Assembly (NCBI GenBank): GCA_964537995.1
Contig: CAZICW010000034.1
Coordinates: forward strand, 1-16,586
Direction of reading: 5' to 3'
DNA: 16,586 bases
Origin: JAFLUQ01 sp964537995
Lineage (GTDB): Bacteria > Bacillota > Clostridia > UMGS1883
Part shown: positions 15,573-16,586 of the stretch, one piece after another
Numbering within the stretch: the first letter of the stretch is position 1
Layout of the letters: the number at the start of each line of letters is the position of its first letter
Translations under genes and position numbers: made by a program
Notes under the pieces: generated by a model
Databases searched by the model: none
What the model was told of the DNA's origin: nothing
The model's input: the letters and a program-made list of their open reading frames with translations, nothing else

Positions 15573-16211
15573 ATGCTTTCGGAAAAAAATCGGCTGCTTG
15601 CTATGCTGGAGGAAGAAAACAGATTGTACGAAAAGGGCTTCCGTGCCGTGTGCGGAGTTGACGAGGCGGGCCGCGGCCCTCTGGCGGGGAATGTTTTTGC
15701 GGCTGCCGTTGTTTTGCCGCACGGAATTGAAATCGAAGGGCTGAATGACAGCAAAAAGCTCTCGGAAAAGAAGCGCGAACAGCTTTTTGACGTCATAACG
15801 GACTGCGCCGTTTCTTATGCCGTGGCAAGCGCGAGCGTGGAGGAAATTGAAATTTACAATATACGCGAAGCTACCTTTATGGCAATGAACCGCGCGATAA
15901 GTCGGATTAATGCGGATTTTGCGATAATTGACGGAAACGCAATAAATAACTGCCCGATAGAGCATATGACGCTCATCAAGGGCGACAGCAAAAGCGCCTG
16001 CGTTGCGGCGGCGTCAATTTTGGCGAAGGTCAGCCGTGACCGATATATGCTTGAGCTGGACAAAAAATATCCTCAGTACGGCTTTTCAAGGCATAAGGGC
16101 TACGGAACGAAGGCACATATTGAGGCGTTAAAGGAGTTTGGTCCGTGTGAAGTCCACAGAAGTCTTTTCATCAAAAAATTTGTCCAAGAGGAAGATCGGC
16201 AGCCTCGGTGA
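15573..16211 (+). CDS. rnhB: Ribonuclease HII
   Basis: RNase HII removes ribonucleotides misincorporated in DNA and RNA of RNA-DNA hybrids. I prefer ATG 15573, which has GAGGAG six bases upstream; an in-frame ATG at 15495 would overlap the Nudix gene and add 26 residues without family similarity. From 15573 the protein has 212 residues, a normal length. The DEDD active-site acids are all present: Asp30 and Glu31 in VDEAGRGPLAG, Asp120 in AIIDGN and Asp138 in KGDSKS. DSKKLSEKKRE and the segment AAASILAKVSRDRYM are also typical. The C-terminal FGPCEVHRSLF is intact. Its end overlaps yraN by 65 bp. Confidence 0.96.
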   Translation: MLSEKNRLLAMLEEENRLYEKGFRAVCGVDEAGRGPLAGNVFAAAVVLPHGIEIEGLNDSKKLSEKKREQLFDVITDCAVSYAVASASVEEIEIYNIREATFMAMNRAISRINADFAIIDGNAINNCPIEHMTLIKGDSKSACVAAASILAKVSRDRYMLELDKKYPQYGFSRHKGYGTKAHIEALKEFGPCEVHRSLFIKKFVQEEDRQPR

Positions 16212-16536
16212 AAGCCTTGCCGCGGTATATTTAAGCATAAAGGGCTATAAAATTCTTGACAGGAACTACAATGTTCCCCGCGTCGGAGAGCTGGATATTG
16301 TGGCGCGCGACGGAGAATATCTATGCTTTGTTGAGGTACGGCTGCGTACAAACAAAAATTTCGGCACACCCGCCGAAACGGTAACTCACGAAAAGCAGCA
16401 ACGGTTAATTCGTGCGGCGCAGAGGTATATTTTGAACAAAAATTGGGAAAATACATATATGCGTTTTGACGTAGTGGAAATTTTCGGCGGGAGAATTCCC
16501 AAGCTGAGGCTTATTAAAGATGCGTTTTGGACGTAA
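16147..16536 (+). CDS. yraN: YraN family protein (UPF0102), PD-(D/E)xK nuclease-like
   Basis: The 129-aa product contains GSLGESLAAVYLSIKGYKILDRN, GELDIVARDG and FVEVRLR followed by FGTPAETVTHEKQQRL, the signature order of UPF0102. The fold is related to PD-(D/E)xK endonucleases (Glu and Asp of GELD, Glu of VEVR); the cellular role is not established. The usual final Lys is Arg here, as in a number of family members. The start is uncertain: GTG 16147 has AAGGAG (16131-16136) ten bases upstream, while a TTG at 16138 is too close to it. Translation begins inside rnhB, which suggests coupling. The stop is TAATAA. Confidence 0.9.
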   Translation: MKSTEVFSSKNLSKRKIGSLGESLAAVYLSIKGYKILDRNYNVPRVGELDIVARDGEYLCFVEVRLRTNKNFGTPAETVTHEKQQRLIRAAQRYILNKNWENTYMRFDVVEIFGGRIPKLRLIKDAFWT

Positions 16537-16586
16537 TAAGCGAAGAAGGAGGCGAAGGAAAAAAAGGTAAAGAAAAAAGGAAAAAA
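16537..16586 (+). other. Purine-rich end of the window
   Basis: These last bases are almost all A and G. AAGGAGG at 16546-16552 could be a ribosome binding site for a following gene, but no start codon is seen at a proper distance before the edge, so no gene can be supported. Confidence 0.4.

Noticed and set aside
1..16586. CRISPR arrays, insertion sequences, phage genes, tRNA or rRNA
   Set aside because: I saw no regularly spaced direct repeats, transposase or integrase motifs, or tRNA-like cloverleaf sequences in reading the window.

Overview
The window looks like chromosomal DNA from a bacterium of the Firmicutes, most likely class Clostridia and possibly an uncultured gut or anaerobic lineage. 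The reasons are the SLH-domain surface proteins, strong AGGAGG-type ribosome binding sites with ATG, GTG and TTG starts, sigma-A-like promoters in AT-rich gaps, and the gene order rplS-lepB-rbgA-rnhB-yraN. The lineage is inferred from gene content, not from a phylogenetic marker comparison.

Layout. (1) Positions 1-116, minus strand: the first 38 codons of an exported LysM-domain protein that runs off the left edge. (2) 117-630: an AT-rich divergent intergenic region with two good plus-strand promoters and several palindromes. (3) 631-6744: three exported proteins in a row with 27-bp gaps. They are an acidic protein with a carbohydrate-binding-like domain, a 586-aa protein with three SLH repeats at its C-terminus, and a 1027-aa protein with three SLH repeats at its N-terminus. 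A strong terminator follows. (4) 6949-8028: mnmA (tRNA 2-thiouridylase) with its own near-consensus promoter. It converges with the next gene across only 3 bp. (5) 8032-12842, minus strand: a secreted phosphodiester glycosidase (NAGPA-type) protein with Ig-like domains, preceded by a large fusion of nucleotidyltransferase, left-handed beta-helix and phosphohexomutase-like domains whose key residues are partly lost. (6) 13086-16536: the housekeeping operon rplS, lepB, rbgA, a Nudix hydrolase, rnhB and yraN. It is driven by an extended -10 promoter and has a structured leader that can cover the rplS ribosome binding site.

How the genes fit together. Half of the window concerns the cell envelope: LysM and SLH wall-binding proteins, a secreted glycosidase, a sugar-nucleotide-type enzyme and signal peptidase I. 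The SLH proteins presumably attach non-covalently to a secondary cell wall polymer, and LepB would process the signal peptides. The right-hand operon serves translation (L19, 50S maturation by RbgA) and nucleic acid maintenance (RNase HII, Nudix, YraN). I did not find a CRISPR array, insertion sequence, phage gene, tRNA or rRNA. The least ordinary items are the three-gene surface-protein operon with its complex control region, the degenerate nucleotidyltransferase/mutase fusion, the leader of rplS, and the C-terminal domain of the phosphodiester glycosidase.
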